From Nepenthes gracilis (Eukaryota; Streptophyta; Magnoliopsida; Caryophyllales; Nepenthaceae), in assembly GCA_033239525.1 (NCBI GenBank), contig BSYO01000013.1, positions 9,262,501 through 9,326,500 of the forward strand: 64,000 bases of DNA, given 5' to 3'. The position numbers were made by a program, and so were the translations under genes. Under the pieces are notes generated by a model. It did no database searches and had not been told where the DNA came from. It saw nothing but the letters and a program-made list of their open reading frames with translations. Shown one piece after another: positions 32,345 to 45,722 of this stretch (the first letter of the stretch is position 1; each line of letters opens with the position of its first letter).

Positions 32345-33202
32345 TATTCCAAATAGATTTGTTAAAAGGGTGCTTTGAGGTACCCGAATCAGGCCCTCTC
32401 TCTGCCAATGTGCGCCTCTTCCTCTCTCCTGCTTCGCGTTCTGCCTTTTGCCTCCTTCTTCTTCCTCCTCCTTCGCCGATGGCAGCTCTGCTACGGGCGA
32501 GGACAGCGACAGCACCGAGCGAAGGTGATGGTGACAGACGGCGACGCATGCAGCTGTTGTCAACTCCTCTCTCCATCGTGCCTCTCTTTCACCCTTTTTT
32601 TTTCCAAATCAACCAATTACTCCCAAAATCGGTACATGCAACCCCAAAATTAACATCCACAAAGAGAATAGAAGGATTTACTTGCCTCAATTTCATTGAT
32701 TTCCTCCAATAATGACGACAAACGGATGACGGCCGTTTAATTTCTATTCCTGATTCCCCTATCTACTCACACCGATGCACAAAATGGAGGGTAGCATCAC
32801 GAAGAGGACTTTGCCTGCATCCATTCTCGGCGTTGACAAGTGCGACGGCAACGACAACAACTCGCGCCGGTCTCCCCTCTCTCCTCTTCTTACCCTCTTC
32901 TTCTTCTTCCCTGCCTCTTTTCTCTCTCTCGGATTCCTGATTCTCCTTTCTTCTTCTTTTTTACTATATATTATTGTTATTATTATTATTATTTATATAT
33001 ATATTATTATTTATATTTTCTATTTCCTTTTATTTTATTCTAAATTCCAAAACGATATTCGGGCGATAACATTGACGTACCTTGGGCACCAACCCAACTT
33101 ATCCAAATATCTTTCAAAAGTCTTATAATATTTAATAAATTTTTTCCACGTTTAAATTATTTAAAATCATAATTAATATTAAAATAATTCAAATGGAGTC
33201 CG
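32345..33202 (-). repeat. Remnant of a Tekay-like LTR
   Basis: The block has the same layout as the end of the element D LTR (48540-49222): a GC- and CT-rich tract with CTTGCCTC, a TTATTATT run near 32970-33010, then AAATTCCAAAACGATATTCG and a terminal GGGATATTACA. On the minus strand this would be an LTR beginning TGTAATATCCC. No internal region is attached. Confidence 0.45.
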
Positions 33203-35258
33203 GGATATTACAAGATCTGAATTTCAAAAATTAATCATGAATTATTAAGTTTGATTTATTAAACTAAGATAAAAAGTTGAGATCAAAGAAATAGGATTAT
33301 GAAAGTTAAATTAAAAATTGGACAGATCATATTGAGTTGATGGATACTTGATCGGTGCCTGATGTGCGTATATACATATTCTAGGAGAGAAGTCATGCCT
33401 AGTGGACACCTTATTGGAGCTCGAGCATGCTTTAGAGTGTGTTCACACTCAATTCACACTTGAAAGATGCTCGAGCGTGCATAGGCAGAATGTCAATGCC
33501 TGATGCTCACTCGAATAAGCATCCGTGCACCACCATATTTGGCCACGGCTCCTGAAGCATGCTCAATGTGCGCTCATGCGTCAGTCTGTTACATAAATCA
33601 TGTTCGGGTGATTTTAGGTCATTTTCTATCAGTTTTTGAGATGAGAGAAAATGAGAAGAGGAGAAGAGAAAGGAATAGAGAAATGAAGTTAGAGAAGTCA
33701 AATTCAAGTAAATATTAGTAAGATTTTGACAATTTGGAACTATGGTAAATACATCTCAAGCCCACCTTTTCTTTATTGTTGATTTCTTTTATTATTTTAA
33801 GTATTTATTATTTTAAATATTCATACATAATATATTTTCGTAACTAAAATGATAACACTTCACATTATAATTTTTATAAAAATCATGTTCTTAATTCATA
33901 TACTTTGAGATATTAAGTTATTTTCATATAATTTTCTTACATACAAATGTTAAATTCATGGTTGAATGACTCTCTCATATTTTAATTTATACATAATATT
34001 TTGTATGTTAAAATTTGAAAAATATATGATTTGTATGTTTTAAAATTTCCTAAAAATTGCCATATATGTTTGCTTATGGAGATAAATTACTAATTTTTCT
34101 ACACTAACTTGCCAAAAATAATTCTATATGTTTAAAAAATTGTATAATTTAACCTTACAAATTCTAAAATAAACAAGTATAAGTTCCTATACAAATCTTA
34201 TGCAATGCATGCAAAGGAATTGAAAAAATTTGGCAAAAAACTCTATAATTTGCCAAAGAACTAAAAATATTTTTTTTAAGAATTGAGAAAATATAATAAT
34301 TATATAAAATTATGTAGAATTTTTATCTATTTAAGATTTGGACTATTGTAAGAATATTAGTTGTGGTATATTATGGCATGCATTAGCATATTATAGTGGT
34401 GATCGAGATTCAAACCTATCATTCGCGGATGAAAGTAACATTCGGCTCTGCCGACAGGGTGATATATATGACGGCCCACCTACCAATCTTAAATAGTTGT
34501 GTATGGTCTTTGATTGTGTAAAAATAAATATAATTTGAGCTTCAATTATTCTCTCTTTAGTCAATAAAGCCTTATTGACCATTGGTCCTTAAGAATTTAC
34601 ATAATTGAATATAAATTATATGGCACAATCTGAATAAGAATAGAAAATGGAATTTAAAAATTGTACACATTTATTATAAAAATTTATGGTATTTCATCTA
34701 AATTTAATTCATTACTTTTTTCGACATATTTTTATGTAAATTGTATATTTAAATATGAAATTATATGCCTTACTAAGTTTTTGATTCACTTATATTTTAT
34801 TTTTTGCTAACTCTATTCAAATTAGTGGTTTGGGCACTTATAGGATAAGTACGATTGATGGAAGAGATATCTAAACAGATTAGGATTAGAAATATTTGTT
34901 ATTTTGTAATTATTTAGTTTTGGATTAGTAGATTATAGTGTTCATATTATTTAAACTATAGTCTATAATTAAACAAATGAAGATGATTTATCCAATATCA
35001 GTTTATTATGGATGCAATTACTCTAATTTTTAAATTAGATAAAACTCATTATATAAGGTCCAATATTATAGTGTGGTCAGTGTTTGGAGTCACTTTTGAC
35101 TATGAAAAATTTTAGATCCTATGGTTCGATTAATTAATATTTTTGGGTTAATTAAAATATCAACTTGTCGGTCGTGTTTGAAAGTTAATTGGGTCTATTA
35201 ATTATTAATAAGATGATCTTGCTAATAATTATTATTTGGATTTAGTTAGGGGACGTCA
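33203..35258 (+). repeat. LTR A1, Tekay-like Gypsy, followed by a primer site
   Basis: The first 1450 bp align block by block with the 3' LTR of element B (61105-62560), including TTTGATTTATTAAA, CACCACCATATTTGGCCA, the GA-rich R region and GATATATATGACGG. The end GGGGACGTCA is followed by TGGTATCAGAGA at 35268-35279, the initiator-Met primer site. Two CTCGAG palindromes lie at about 33419 and 33464. No gag follows; another LTR-like unit starts instead. Confidence 0.65.
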
Positions 35259-35267
35259 TAGTTAAAG

Positions 35268-35279
35268 TGGTATCAGAGA
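35268..35279 (+). other. Primer binding site after LTR A1
   Basis: TGGTATCAGAGA, initiator-tRNA-Met type, ten bases after the inferred LTR end. Confidence 0.75.
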
Positions 35280-35289
35280 AGTTGTATAA

Positions 35290-37420
35290 GGGTCAAGTTT
35301 TTAAATTATGTTAATGACGATTTATTAAACTAATATAATTAAAATTAAGGTTAAAGGATGTGAAAAATTGGGTGAAAGAGTAAAAAATTGGACCAGAAGG
35401 TTTAGGCATTATGCAGGCCTGAGGCCTGCCTTTGGTTCAAAAACTAGATTGCCCTCTCTTTTGAGCTCGTTGAACCCACACCTGAGGCGCCACATTGGCG
35501 CAAAATCCAAATTGTACCCTCCTTGAGGATGCACTCGATGCTCGCCCTCGGTGAGCCATTGGCACAAATATGCACGAGTGAGTGGTGACGAGCATGCCCA
35601 ACGTGCACCTCAGTGCCCAAGTGGTGTGAGGCTCGAAACAATATTTCAGCAGGACAGCGACCTAGGCATAAAAATGCAAACATATAGGGCATAGAAGTGC
35701 GCTCGATGCACACCTCGGCACGCCCTTGGTGCAAAATTCAGGACCAACTTAGTGATGGGCTATGCTCAACCCGTATCTGATGCCCCACTCGAGTGCGAGT
35801 CAGGTATAAATAGCACCTAATGGTTTGAGAATCGCCATTTTTCATGCGGTGCAAGCATGAATGAGGGAGAGATCGAAAGGAGAGAGAAGAATAGAGAGAG
35901 AAGAGAGGAAATAGCATCTGGTAGTGAGTCAAGACAATTAGAGTAAGGATTTCGGCAAATTAGACTGAAGTAAGCATACCTTAAACTTTCTTTTTCTTTT
36001 GCTGTTATTTATTCCCGTGCTTTTCGAGTATTCTTGTTCTAATATTTGTTCCTTCTAAGATTTTGCAGTTATTCTGTTTATATGTCAGTTTTCTCATGAT
36101 ATTTTAAAGAAATCTTATGTTTAAATATATGTATTCTATTATGTGCTGTGTTTAACATTTCTGAACCTTTTTCATGTTTTTGAATATCATATTTTATTCC
36201 GGCCTGCATAAACTTTAACTTTGGTAACCATGTATTATTTATGAATTAATTATTTAAGTTATTGCTTGCAAAATTATATACTGCATGCTTTGAGTTTTGG
36301 TATTATTTATTTAATCTTACACTAAATTTTTAAAATTCTCTACTACAAGAGTTGATATTAAATTTTGTGCTTTAAGAATTTTCATGCTTAAAAAATTAAG
36401 TTATTATGAAAAAGAAAAGTAACTCTACAATTATATTATGAAAAGATGAATTATTCTCTAAAAAGATGAGAATGAAAAATTAAGAAATAAAATATAGAGT
36501 TTTCTAAGAAGTTAAAAAACTGGACCATAAATTGTTTAATAGATAGTATATTTTGGCATACTTTGATATATTATAGTAAAAAATTATTATCTGAAAGTTT
36601 ATTATTGTAATGTGGTTTTGACCGAATCTACAGGGATAAATGTAGATGCTTACCTCTAGGTCTCGAATAGGAGGTTAAGCTTTTGATTGTGTAGAGAAAG
36701 AATACAATTCAGATTTCGATCGATTGCTTCTTTAGCTAATAATGCCTACTAGCCCTTATCTTTAAAGAAAAGTGAGTTTTTTGCATGTTTTGATAGATAA
36801 GAAAAAGAAAAAATAAGAAGCATGTTTTGATGGTTAATAGTAAGAAAAGAATAAGATAAAAAATCAGGAGGTTATATTCATATTTATATTATTTCGCCTT
36901 ATACGATTCCTATCTCATACGATATGATTTTAAGTACAAATATGTATATACATATTCTTTGTTACATATAGTATATTGTTGAGTATTTAGCTCACTCACA
37001 TATTATTTTACTAACTCTTTAGATTATTTGTATGAGTTCCTATCTGATGAATAAAAGTGAAGATCAAAGTATTTAGTTTATATTTCTGAAAATATTTTGC
37101 TATTCTATGGTTTTGGATAGTATGTACTGTACTTAATTATTAATTTTTAGTTTCATCTTAGTTAGGGATGAGATGGAAATGATATAGAGTTCTTGACAAT
37201 TTTTGATACTTAGGATGATGTTGTATAGTTTCGTATCAGTTGTTATATTAATTATGTATAGCGGTTTACTAATATAAGAACGACGCATCTCAATAATGAT
37301 TTTAATTTTAGATGAATAAATTTTATAGATGTTTAGTGCTTCTGTAGGTTGGTATATGATTGATTTGATAATGAACAGTCATCTTTCCTTAATAAAAAGT
37401 TGGCATCATATTGTTTCGAG
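35290..37420 (+). repeat. LTR-like unit A2, diverged, followed by a primer site
   Basis: A second, more diverged copy of the same LTR type. Shared landmarks are the GC-rich CTCGAG-bearing part (35430-35810), a GAGAGAGAAGA tract at 35870-35910, and CTTTTGATTGTGTAGAGA near 36678. It is followed by TTGGCATCAGAGCC at 37421-37434, a one-change version of the Met primer site. Bases 37435-37741 look like a short leader but have no recognisable gag. Confidence 0.5.
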
Positions 37421-37434
37421 TTGGCATCAGAGCC
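37421..37434 (+). other. Degenerate primer binding site after unit A2
   Basis: TTGGCATCAGAGCC differs from the canonical TGGTATCAGAGC by one base. Confidence 0.55.
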
Positions 37435-37741
37435 ACAGATGCAGCGGTAATATATTTAGATCCTGTATATATTACTGTATTGTTTATGTACATTCGACCA
37501 AGGTATCGACAGGGAAACTCACATCCAATTGGTCAATTTAATTATTTATTGGTAAATTGATAATAAAAAGATAACAAATTATAATTATGGTTAATGACGG
37601 ATTTTAGGACGTGATTCATCACAGGTTATAAGAAGAATACCTTTTTCAGCTTGAGGATCTAATTTGGTTAAATATTTTGTGATAAAGTTGAAGAATGTTA
37701 TTAGGACATGGTTGTATTAGACCTTGTTCTGGCCCCAACTG

Positions 37742-39644
37742 TGTGATGGACTAGAATAACTAAATACAACTAAACATAATGTCGAACAATAAACTAAATA
37801 CATTCAACAAATAGCTCAACCATATATAGAAATCAAGTAGGCAAATGATCCAAATATTGTCACAATATCCATGGCTCCAATGCTGTATTACCAAAAATAT
37901 AGCGTTGGATCTAAGAGATGCCATTAGGCACAAAAAACAAATCATAATAACCGGCAGAAGCATTTACATATAACCATCAAATACACAGCGGAAACTAAAC
38001 TACAAGAGTATCATTAAAATACTCACGATCCATCAAAAATCTAACTTCCCAACATATACACATCTCCATAAAATCATCATCCACATCCTAACAACCTGTA
38101 ATCTCTACTCTTTTTCATCAGGTATCAGCTCGTACTCATTTGAAGGTAAAAAAAAAAAAAAGCGAGTGAGCAAATTGCTCAACAAGGCACAAATATAAAC
38201 AATGACATACACAGTTATATGTTAAAATAAAATTGAAGAATGAAATAGGATCATAATACATATACAAGCATAAAACATAATTGAATACATTTTCGGAATA
38301 CATTTAACTTTCATATTTTATTTCTGATTTCATTATCCTTTAAAATATGTAGAAATTTATTTATCTTTAGGGATTAAGGCTAGTGAGCCTTACTAGCTAA
38401 TGGAGTGACCAAGTGAGAAAATGATTATATATACTTTCACACAATATAAAGCATTATCCACATAATTTAACACCCCGTGGTGAACGGTATACCTTTAATT
38501 CAATATATGAGGCCATAGTCCTTGTTGCCATTGAAAATTCCCCCATGGCCAAGGGGCATTCTTCGATTTACCACTATAACATCTTAAGGTCTGTCAGAAA
38601 ATATCACCCGTTAAATGAAATCCTTAGTCTAATTTCTTGATTTCTTTTTATATTTCAGCTCAAAACTGTATACAATTTTATTAGTCTTTTTTTCTTGATT
38701 TTCTCATTGCGGGAGAAAATATCTATAACAAATATCAAATTGTAGAGTCCTAGATTACTTGATACAGATACATATTTTTATATTCTTGTGGATACATGTA
38801 TATATTTTTATATTCATGTAGAGTTAAGTCTTAGACTTTAATAGATACTTTTTTACAAATAACAGATGAACAAATAATAATAAACTTTACAGAACCGATG
38901 ATTTTTTATCATAAACAAATGAATAGATAATGATAAACTTTACAGATAATTTAATAAATTTGCAGCATAAACATAAATAGATCATAAATCATATTTCTCA
39001 AATTTTAATTATACAACAGCTTTGAACATATTTACAGATATAAAACAAATACCAAAATTTGAATAATAACATATAAATTATAATACATGCATCTAAATAT
39101 GAAATTTTTTCATTAAATATATGAAAAAGAGTAAATCATATAATTTAATCAGTAGAAATTTAACGGAATAGGATATCAGAATAATAATACTCAAAGGAAT
39201 AAATAAGAAACAGCAACAAAAGAAAAACAAAGCTTAGGGTGCACTTACTTTAACCTGATTTACTAATTATTTTCTTCGAAAATGGCTTGGTTCTATCTCG
39301 ATACCACACTCTCTCTCTAGCTTTCTCTCCCTTATCTCTTTTCTCTTCTCTTCTCTTTCTCTCCTTCTCTTCTTACCCATGTAATTATTTGATTTTGTCC
39401 TCCCCCAAATTCATTTTATATAAATTTTTATATATAAAAGTTTGGTCAAAACTTATCCAAAAGTTCGGATAAGGATGACTTGCGCTCGAGTGCTAGTCAA
39501 GCACCCTTCAGGCGTGGCCGTGCAAGACACCCCACGCTCGAACGCCACTTGAGCACCTTTTAGGCGCGGCCATTCTCAAATCTGTGCCTCAAATTGAGCT
39601 CAAGAAAACATCAGGCACGGCTATACTGGAATTGAGCCTTTGCA
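37742..39644 (-). repeat. 3' LTR of element C
   Basis: Matches 44156-45717 continued at 54721-55033, beginning TGTGATGGACTAG and ending with ATACTGGAATTG...TTTGCA. It contains the CT-rich tract (GCTTTCTCTCCCTT) at 39320 and a CTCGAG motif near 39485. Confidence 0.75.
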
Positions 39645-39689
39645 ATTCCTATACTTTTTGATCCCTCTGATCTAGAATTTGCACTATTC

Positions 39690-42600
39690 TTTCGTATATG
39701 ACAAATCTTCATTAATAACTATGGGTCCATATTCAATAACATGTGTCGCATCATGAATATACTTCCGCAACATCGACACATGAAAGACGTCATGTACATG
39801 GCCAAACTCAGTGGCAATGCTAATCGATAGGCTACTTCCCCGACTTTCTACAAAATCTCAAAGGGTCCAATGAATTTCGGCTTCAGTTTTCCTTTCATAC
39901 TAAATTTGGATGTCCTCTTTGATGGTGATACTTTGAGAAAAACAAAATCACCGACTTCAAATTTTAGCTCTGATCTTCTCCGATCAATATAGCTTTTCTG
40001 TTGATTCTGAGCTGTCTTCACCTTCTTGTGGATCTGTAGAATTTTCTCCGATATTTCCTCAATAACATCGGGTCCCAGTAGTCGTTTGTCTCCAGTCTCC
40101 TCCCAATGGATGGGAGATCAACACTTTCTACCATACAAGGCTTCAAATGAAGTCATACTAATACTAGCTTGATAATTGTTATTATAAGCAAACTTCGGTA
40201 AAGCCAAGTAATCATCTCAATTATCCTTCAATTCCAACATTGATACTCTAAACATATCTTCTAGAATCTGGATGGGTCATTCAAATTTACCATCTATCTG
40301 AGGATGATAGGCTATGCTAAACTTTAAATTCGTCCCAAATTCTCGATGCAAACTTTTTCAAAATTTAGAGACGAACTGTGGATCGTGATCTGACACAATT
40401 GATGCTAGAACACCATGAAGTCTGACAATTTCGTTGATATGCAGTTGCGCCAACTAATCACTAGAATATGTCGTCTGAATGGCTAAAAAATGGGCTAATT
40501 TCGTTAGCCGATCCACAATTACTCAGATTGCATCATGATTATTTAGGGTCCTTGGCAATCTCATAACAAAATCTATCGTATTATCTTCCCATTTTTAGCT
40601 CGGAATGGGCAGAGGTTGTAACAAGCCAAATTGTTTTCTCCTTTCGACCTTTAGTTGCTGGCAGATAAGATATCTACCTACTAAAGTCACAATTTCTCTT
40701 CTCATATTCTTCCATTAGAACATCTTTCTCAAATCTTGGTACATTTTATTAATTTCAAGATAAATAGTATACCCAAATCGATGAGTCTCCTTCATAATCT
40801 CTTCCTTTAGTTCCTTATCATCAAGTATACATAATCGATCCCGAAATCTCAAGACTCCATTGGCACGAATATTAAAATCAATTTTGGAGTCTCGATTCAA
40901 GTCTTCAACAATATCCATTAAAAATGTATCATTCACTTGCCTCTCTTTAATCTTTTGCAAGATCTTTGGTTCCACTTACAGATACGATAACATAATTACC
41001 TTTAACATACCGTTGGATATTGCAATGCTTCAAGCAATCCAGCATCTCCATCTCCTTGATCTGCAACCTTGCTACAAAACTGGTTTAGCGGCTTAGAGCA
41101 TCCGCTACTATATTAGCTTTTTTTTGGCTGATATTAAATTTTATAATCATAATCTTTTAGGAATTCAATCCATCTCTACTATCTCATATTCAGTTTCTTC
41201 TATGAGAACAAATATTTGAAACTCTTGTGATCAGAATATACCAAAAATTTCTCATCGTATAAATAGTATCTCCAAATTTTTAATGCAAATACCATGGCGG
41301 CTAATTCCAAATTATAGGTTAGGTAATTCTTTTCATGAATTTTCAATTGTCTAGACCCATAAACAATAACGTTTCCATTCTATATCAGGACACAACCTAG
41401 TCTAATCTGAGATGTAGCACAATATATTTCAAAACCACCCAAATTATCACGAATAGTCATAATCGGCGCAGAGGTTAACCGATCTTTTAATTCCTAGAAA
41501 CTCTATTCACACTCATCTGACCAATCAAATTTAACTTTCGTCTTCGTTAACTGAGTAGTGGTATAGCAATTCGGAAAAGATTCTTCATAAATCTATGATA
41601 ATACCTAGCCATTCTCAAGAAATTCTGAACTTCAGTCACCATTGTTGGTCGACTCTAATTAATTGCAACTTTGATCTTCTTTGGGTCTACCGAAACACCT
41701 CCATTAGAAATGACACGGGCCAAAAATACCACTTCTTCGAGTTAAAACTCACACTTCTTTAATTTTACAAACAATATATTCTCTCGAAGAGTTTAGAGCA
41801 CGGTTCTCAAATGCACCTCGTGCTATTAATAACTTTTTGAATAAATAAGAATATCATCAATAAAAACTACTACAAATTTATCCAGATAGGACCGAAAAAT
41901 ACGGTTCATCAAATCCATAAAAGCGGTAGGAGTATCTGTTAATCCAAATTGCATAATTAAAAATTCATAGTGGCCATACCTTATTCGGAATGACATTTTT
42001 ACCACATCCTCCTGTTTAATATGTAACTGATAGTACCTTGATCGAATATCAATCTTTAAAAATACACAGTTTCCTTGCAACTAGTCAAAAAGATCATTGA
42101 TTTGCAACAATAGATACTTATTATTGATCGTGATTTTGTTAAGCTCATGATAATCCACACACAACCGTAAAGCCCCATCCTTCTTCTTCACAAACAAGAC
42201 TGGCGTACCCTATGGGGACACACTTGGTCTGATAAAATCCTTATCTAATAATTCATACAATTGCTGTTTTAACTCCTTTAGTTCAACAGGAGCCATTCCG
42301 TAGAGTGGCTTCGAAATCGGTGTTGATCCTGGCACATGATCAATTTCAAATTCTATTTTCTGGTGTGGTGGTAGGCCAGGAAACTCTTTTGGGAATACAT
42401 ATTCAAACTTGCACACTATCGGTATCTCCTTTGTTGACACATCATGGCTCTCAATTACGCTAGTATATGCCAAAGAAGCTTCACACCCGTTCTCCAATAG
42501 ATCTTGGAGCATGCGAGCCGAAATAAAATAGGAACTTTTCCACCCTCCGAATTTCTTGAATGTGAAATGGCTCACACCCTGAAATCGCAAAGTCCAATCT

Positions 42601-42860
42601 TTTATGAAAATAATCAATATTAGCATGATATTTCGATAATCAGTCCATACCCAAAATCATGTCAAAATCACACATCTCCAACAAAATTAAGTCTACTGCT
42701 AATAGCAACCCATTCACCTCAATAATTCACCTCGGGTATAGAATATCCGTAGTAATAGATGGTCCCGTAGGTGTCGAGACTATCAAAGAATAATTAATAA
42801 TCTCGGGAGACGATGTAAGATGACATACAAATAGAGGTGAAATAAAAAATAGGTGGATTT
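39690..42860 (-). pseudogene. Element C pol remnant: protease, RT, RNase H, integrase
   Basis: In order on the minus strand: protease around 42860-42760 with GTLFICGAFGSVIFDSKST, where the active-site DSG has become DSK. Reverse transcriptase at 42400-41560 follows with EFPGLPPHQKIEFEIDHVPG, ELKELKQQLYELLDKDFIRPS, a [17 protein letters not shown] tract and [11 protein letters not shown] (the catalytic DD motif). RNase H-like sequence covers 41500-41100. The integrase zinc region is near 40715-40800 (HRFGYTIYLEINKMYQDLRKMF), then the core, and the C-terminal block HDVFHVSMLRKYIHD near 39750. Many stops and frameshifts separate these pieces. Order and motifs identify Ty3/Gypsy; the block pattern is that of Tekay/Del chromoviruses. 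Confidence 0.85.
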
Positions 42861-42869
42861 CGAATCAAA

Positions 42870-43973
42870 AATTACAGAGCCAAAGGCACCACAAATAAAA
42901 AGAGTACCTTCCACCATGCCTTTTGATACATTTGCCTCCTTCGCAGATACCACATACGCCTTACCCTGGACAGTGGGCTTGGACATTAGGGCTCTATTTG
43001 GATGGGGACAATTCTTTATCTTGTGCCCCACTTGTCCAAAATTGAAGCACAACCCCAATGACGTGAAGCAAGGCTTACCTCCATACAGCCTTCCACAATG
43101 CGGACATGGATTTGCTGGTGGTCGCGAGGTCGACACTGACTGCCTAACTTTCTTTTCTTGCTCTAATTGCTTTGCTTTCTTTGGCGGTCTCCCCAATCTC
43201 GCACTCGAATTGGTACCGGCACTACCTCGACTAGACATTCTATTCTTGAAGAACTCTTCCTTCTCGAGCTATTTCTCACGAATAAGGGCTCAGTCCAACA
43301 CTTCACCACATGTCGACAATTTCAGTGTTGCCTACTGCTTCAGGATATCATCCCTTAAGCCCTACAGAAACTTCATTGCCTTTCTCTCTTCATCTTCCAC
43401 CATATATGAAGCATACCGAGATAATTTTGTAAACTTAGTATCATATTCTACCACTGTACGGTTGCCCTGCCTTAATTGAATGAATTCTTCCACTTTCTAT
43501 TCACAGAGACTAGAAGAAAAATATTTTTTTATAAAAGCTACTTCAAATATAGCTCAAATAATCTCGTTCTCGGGCACTTCTAATGGTCTCTTCTTCATCA
43601 CCCACCAATGATGAGCCTCGCCCTCCAGTCGATAAATAGTAAATAAAACCTAATCTTCTTCTAGATACTGAATAATGGTGAACATCTTTTTAAGTCGCTG
43701 AAACCATGTGTCTGCCTTTACTGGATTTTGTTTACCCAAAAATTCTGGAACTCGATCATTAATGAAAAGATCGTAGGCCGACGCCCCAGGATTTGCAGGA
43801 GTTAGAGCCGAAACTGGAGCTAAATTTTGCTGCCCCATAACCTCCATTATATTTGCCATCCTTTCTAGCAAATTTAAATACTCTGCCTCTCGGTCCTGCA
43901 GATTGCCAGTACATGTGGTTCTTCGTCTGAAATAAGAATAATTCAGCTTAGTTACACAACTCAAATCGAACAC
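42870..43973 (-). pseudogene. Element C gag remnant
   Basis: The N-terminal part carries LLERMANIMEVMGQQ, then RVPEFLGKQNPVKADTWFQRLKKMFTIIQY near 43650-43760, the start of the Gypsy capsid domain. After several frame breaks the C-terminal part shows CPHCGRLYGGKPC and a zinc knuckle CFNFGQVGHKIKNC in which the second cysteine is phenylalanine. It feeds into the protease remnant. Confidence 0.82.
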
Positions 43974-44155
43974 TAACTAGGACACAATAAACTATATGAT
44001 CGAACATAACTAACTGATCCTAACTTAGTCCTAACTATTCGACCTAAATTACGTAACCTACACTTTTGCCTAATTGTTCAATCTAAATTATCCTAACCTA
44101 AGTTTCCGCATAAGATCAAGATCAAACTTAAGGTATCTCTTTCTCTGATATCAAT

Positions 44156-45717
44156 TGTGACAGATCGAATTAACTAAATATAACTAAATATAATATCCAT
44201 TAATAAATTAAATACAATCCACAAATAGCTCAATCATATATGGAAATCAGGCATGCACAGGATCCGAATACTGCCACAATATTTGTGACTCCAATGCCGT
44301 ATTACCAAATATACAACGTCGGATCTAAGAGATACCACTAGGCACCAAAAACAAACCATAATGATCTGCGAAAGCATTTACATATAACCATCAAATATAC
44401 AGTGGAAACTAAACTATAAGAGTATTATCAAAATATTCATGATCCATGAAAAATCTAACTTCTCAACATATACATAAATCCACAAAATCATCATCCATAG
44501 CCTAACAACCTGCAATCTCTACTCCTCCTCATCAGGTGTTAGCGCATGCTCATTTGAATATAAGAAAAACAAGTGAATGAGTCAATTACTTAGCAATGCA
44601 CAAATATAAACAAGGACATACACAGTTATACTTTAAAATAAAATTGAAAAACGGAATAGGATTATAATGCATATACAAATATAAAACATGATCGAATAAC
44701 ATTTTCGGAACATATTTAACTTTTATATTTTATTTTTGATTTTATTAGCCTTCAAAACATGTAGAAATTTATTTATTTTTATGGATCAGGGCTAGCAAAC
44801 CTTACTAGCTAATGGAGCTGCCAAGCAAAAAAAGGATTATGTATACTTTCACACAATCTAAAGTACTACCTACGCAATTCAACATCCCGTAACAAGCGGT
44901 ATACCTTTAACCTAATATAAGGGGCTATAGTCTTTGTTGCCACCAAAAATTCTCCCATGGCTAAAGTGTATTCCTCGATTTACCACTACAATATCCTAAG
45001 GCATGCTAGAAAATATCACTCGCTGAAAAAAAATCCTTGATCAAGTTTCTTGATTTCTTTTCATATTTTAGTTGGAAACTCTACACAATTTTTTTAGTCC
45101 TTTTTTCTTAATTTTCTTATTCTGGGAGAAAATATATATAACAAATATCAAATTGTAGAGTCCTAGATTATTTGATACAGATATATATTTTCATATTCTT
45201 ATAGATACAGTTATATATTTTTATATTCATATGGACTTAAATTTTAGACTTTAATAGATACTTTTTACAAATAATAGATGAACAAATAATAATAAACTTT
45301 ACAGAACAGATAATTTTTTATCATAAATAAATAAACAGATAATGATAAACTTTATAGATAATTTAATAAATTAAAAGTATAAATATAAATAGATCATAAA
45401 TCATATTTCTCAAATTTTAATTATATAGTAGCTTTGAATATATTTACAAATATAAAACAGATGCCAAAAATTGAATAATAACATATAAATCATAATACAT
45501 GCATCTAAATGTGAAATTTCTTCATAAATACATGAGGAATAGTAAAATATGTAATTTAATCGGTAGAAATTTAACGGAATATGGTATCAGAAAAATAATA
45601 CCTGAAGGAATAAACAAGAAATAGCAACAAAAGAAAGATAAAGCTTAGAGTGTACTTGTCTTAACCCGATCTACCAATTATTTTTCTCGAAAATGGCTCG
45701 GTTCTACCCTGGTACCA
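44156..45717 (-). repeat. 5' LTR of element C, first part
   Basis: Starts TGTGACAGATCG next to the primer site and parallels 37742-39300. It is interrupted at the CTTTC duplication (45718-45722) by element D and resumes at 54721. Confidence 0.75.
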
Positions 45718-45722
45718 CTTTC

